A stretch of 64,000 bases of DNA, taken from the NCBI RefSeq assembly GCF_901709675.1, contig NC_051098.1, positions 2,780,500 to 2,844,499 on the forward strand, written 5' to 3'. Under the pieces are notes generated by a model. It did not search any database, was not told the DNA's origin, and saw nothing but the letters and a program-made list of their open reading frames with translations. This DNA comes from Syngnathus acus. Its lineage: Eukaryota; Chordata; Actinopteri; Syngnathiformes; Syngnathidae. Both the position numbers and the translations under genes were made by a program. Shown in pieces: positions 62,464 through 64,000 of this stretch. Positions within the stretch are counted from its first letter, which is position 1. Each line of letters starts with the position of its first letter.

Positions 62464-63812
62464 CCATATTTTTCAGACTATAAATCGCGTTTTTTTTCAT
62501 AGTTTGGGTGGGGGGGCGACTTATACTGAGGAGCGACTTATATGTGAATTTTTTCATAAACTTTCAAAATTAAAAAAAAAAAAAAAAAGTGAAATTGCGA
62601 TAAACGAACCGCGATGTAGCAAGGGATTACTGTAATTTGAATTTCATGTGACGTCAGCAGCGCCGCGCCGCGCCGCGGCGGTTGTTTAATAAAGGACAAA
62701 GATTCGATCACGGGATGACGAAGATGACGAAGGGCCCCACGTACTACCGGCATCATTAGCGGCTTTGTTTGTAAGCGACACGGAGGACGAAGAGTTTGAA
62801 GGATTTAATGATTTGGAGTGACACAGAAGGTTTGAAAAACTATTATGGCTTTTACGCACGCCCGGTCCTAGTCTACGGAGCTCTCTTTCACCTCCGTGGA
62901 TGGAAGTCGGGGGCCGGCGCTCGGCCCGGTGGCTGTCCGGGGACGGTGGATGGGGCTCGGACATGGCTTTTACGCACACCCAGTCCTATTCTATGGAGCT
63001 CTCTTCCACCTCCGTGGCTGGAAGTGCCACCTCCGGGGATGGAGGTCCACGCCGCCACACACCTGGAAGTCGACGCCGGTGCTTGGGGCCGTGTGGCGGT
63101 GAACTATTTATGTTATAGTTATTTGATATATTTTATTTCGTGTAGCAACTTGTAAATGTGTTTATCGTTACAGTTCAGTAGTTGTTGGCTCGTTGCACTC
63201 TTGTTTTGTTAAATAAAGAGCCGTTTACCAAACCCACGTCTTTCCTTGTACTTTGTTAACGCTACAATATAGTTATATACTAGATCTGTGGAATAACGAC
63301 GAGGCTGACGTCAGGGCGCACGCGCGGCGTTGTTGACAAAGGACGAGGAATTTGATCGATGGATTTAATGATTTGGAGTGACACAGATGGTTTGATAATA
63401 TTATTGCTTATATAATAGTTATTTAATATATAATTTATATATCGTTATATGGCCCTGTGGAATATTTTGAAGTGCAAGCGCCGTCAGCGGCGCGCACCCA
63501 TTGTTGACATAAAGGACGATCGATGGATTTAATGAATTGGAGCGACACAGATGGTTTTATAAACGTGTTATTTATGTAATAGTTATTTGAATAACTCTGA
63601 ATGTTACGTCAGGCCCGTTCTCAGCTCTTCGTTTGTGTTTATGTCACGTTAGCCTACCTATCTTTTAGCCTGTTGTTGCTCGTTTATGTCTGTTCTTGGT
63701 GTTGGATTTTGTCGAATAAATGTCCCCCAAATTGCGACTTATACTCCGGAGCAACTTATATATGTTTTTTTTCACGTTTTTATGGCTAATGCGACCTATA
63801 TTCCGGAGCGAA
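62462..63812. mobile_element. MITE family 2, copy 4, sharing a TA with family 3
   Basis: It begins TA-CCATATTTTTCAGACTATA directly at the TA that ends the family-3 MITE. The interior follows family 2, with two related blocks (62700-63140 and 63290-63560). The right side ends with GCGACCTATATTCCGGAGCG near 63810 and lacks the terminal CCGAAAATTACGG. Confidence 0.8.
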
Positions 63813-64000
63813 AACACTTTTTGAACACCAAATTTAATTTTTATCCAGAAAAATCTGAGACAAATGATTATAACAATATATTCGAGAGAAAAATCATGTT
63901 ATTTTGCCTCATTCAAATCATGCAAAAACTGTCTATCACATCTTAATATCTGAACATTTATATATGTAAATTAAAGTGCAATCACATTTGTAAATGAATG
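63813..64000. other. Unassigned AT-rich sequence
   Basis: No feature recognised. Confidence 0.5.

Overview
The window is vertebrate nuclear DNA, almost certainly from a ray-finned (teleost) fish. It has no bacterial gene organisation. It is dense in fish-type transposons: hAT elements with 8-bp target duplications, a Tc1 element, BEL/Pao, a gamma/epsilon-like endogenous retrovirus (ERV), a CR1/L2/Jockey-type LINE, tRNA-derived SINEs and very abundant MITEs. It also holds interstitial TTAGGG repeats, decayed 5S rDNA and a piece of 18S rDNA. I see no intact host protein gene. The only long intact reading frames are transposon proteins.

Region 1 (1-26 kb) is one deeply nested locus. A repeat called R here (left half 1705-2238, right half from 21604) was split by a minus-strand LINE whose pieces lie at 20640-21603, 18363-18542, 17470-17798, 16205-16220, 4450-4820 and 2239-2559. 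The LINE was split in turn by a non-autonomous LTR element (18543-20639), two TA-targeting MITEs (17799-18362 and 16221-17469), an 11.4-kb ERV (4826-16199, target duplication CCAAG) and a third MITE (2560-4449). The ERV keeps both LTRs, a tRNA-His-type primer site, the start of gag, the end of integrase and a broken env. It is itself loaded with hAT elements, a short LINE-like retroposon and a MITE in which a 251-bp satellite has expanded.

Region 2 (15088-37099) is an 11-kb head-to-tail tandem duplication. The only differences I found between the two copies are homopolymer lengths. It carries the ERV 3' LTR, the LINE 5' pieces, the GC-rich LTR element, R with a SINE and a telomere-like tract, a large foldback repeat, an AGACGTCT-rich repeat and two 5S rRNA-like sequences. 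It is either a very recent duplication or an assembly artefact.

Region 3 (37.1-47.1 kb) holds a hAT element containing a complete Tc1 element and a second hAT. The Tc1 transposase frame is full length but lacks its catalytic glutamate. A GC-rich minisatellite, a SINE with a perfect 10-bp target duplication and a truncated BEL/Pao retrotransposon (LTR plus a 939-codon Gag-protease frame) follow.

Region 4 (47.1-64 kb) holds more hAT elements, one of which encodes a tiny N-terminus/C-terminus fusion. It also has a 120-125-bp tandem array with a higher-order pattern, an antisense 18S rRNA fragment between oppositely oriented arrays, about 4 kb of mostly unique sequence (57-61.5 kb), and two MITEs joined end to end. 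Weak splice-compatible signals at 47210-48612 may be the remains of a host gene whose exon was split by a hAT.
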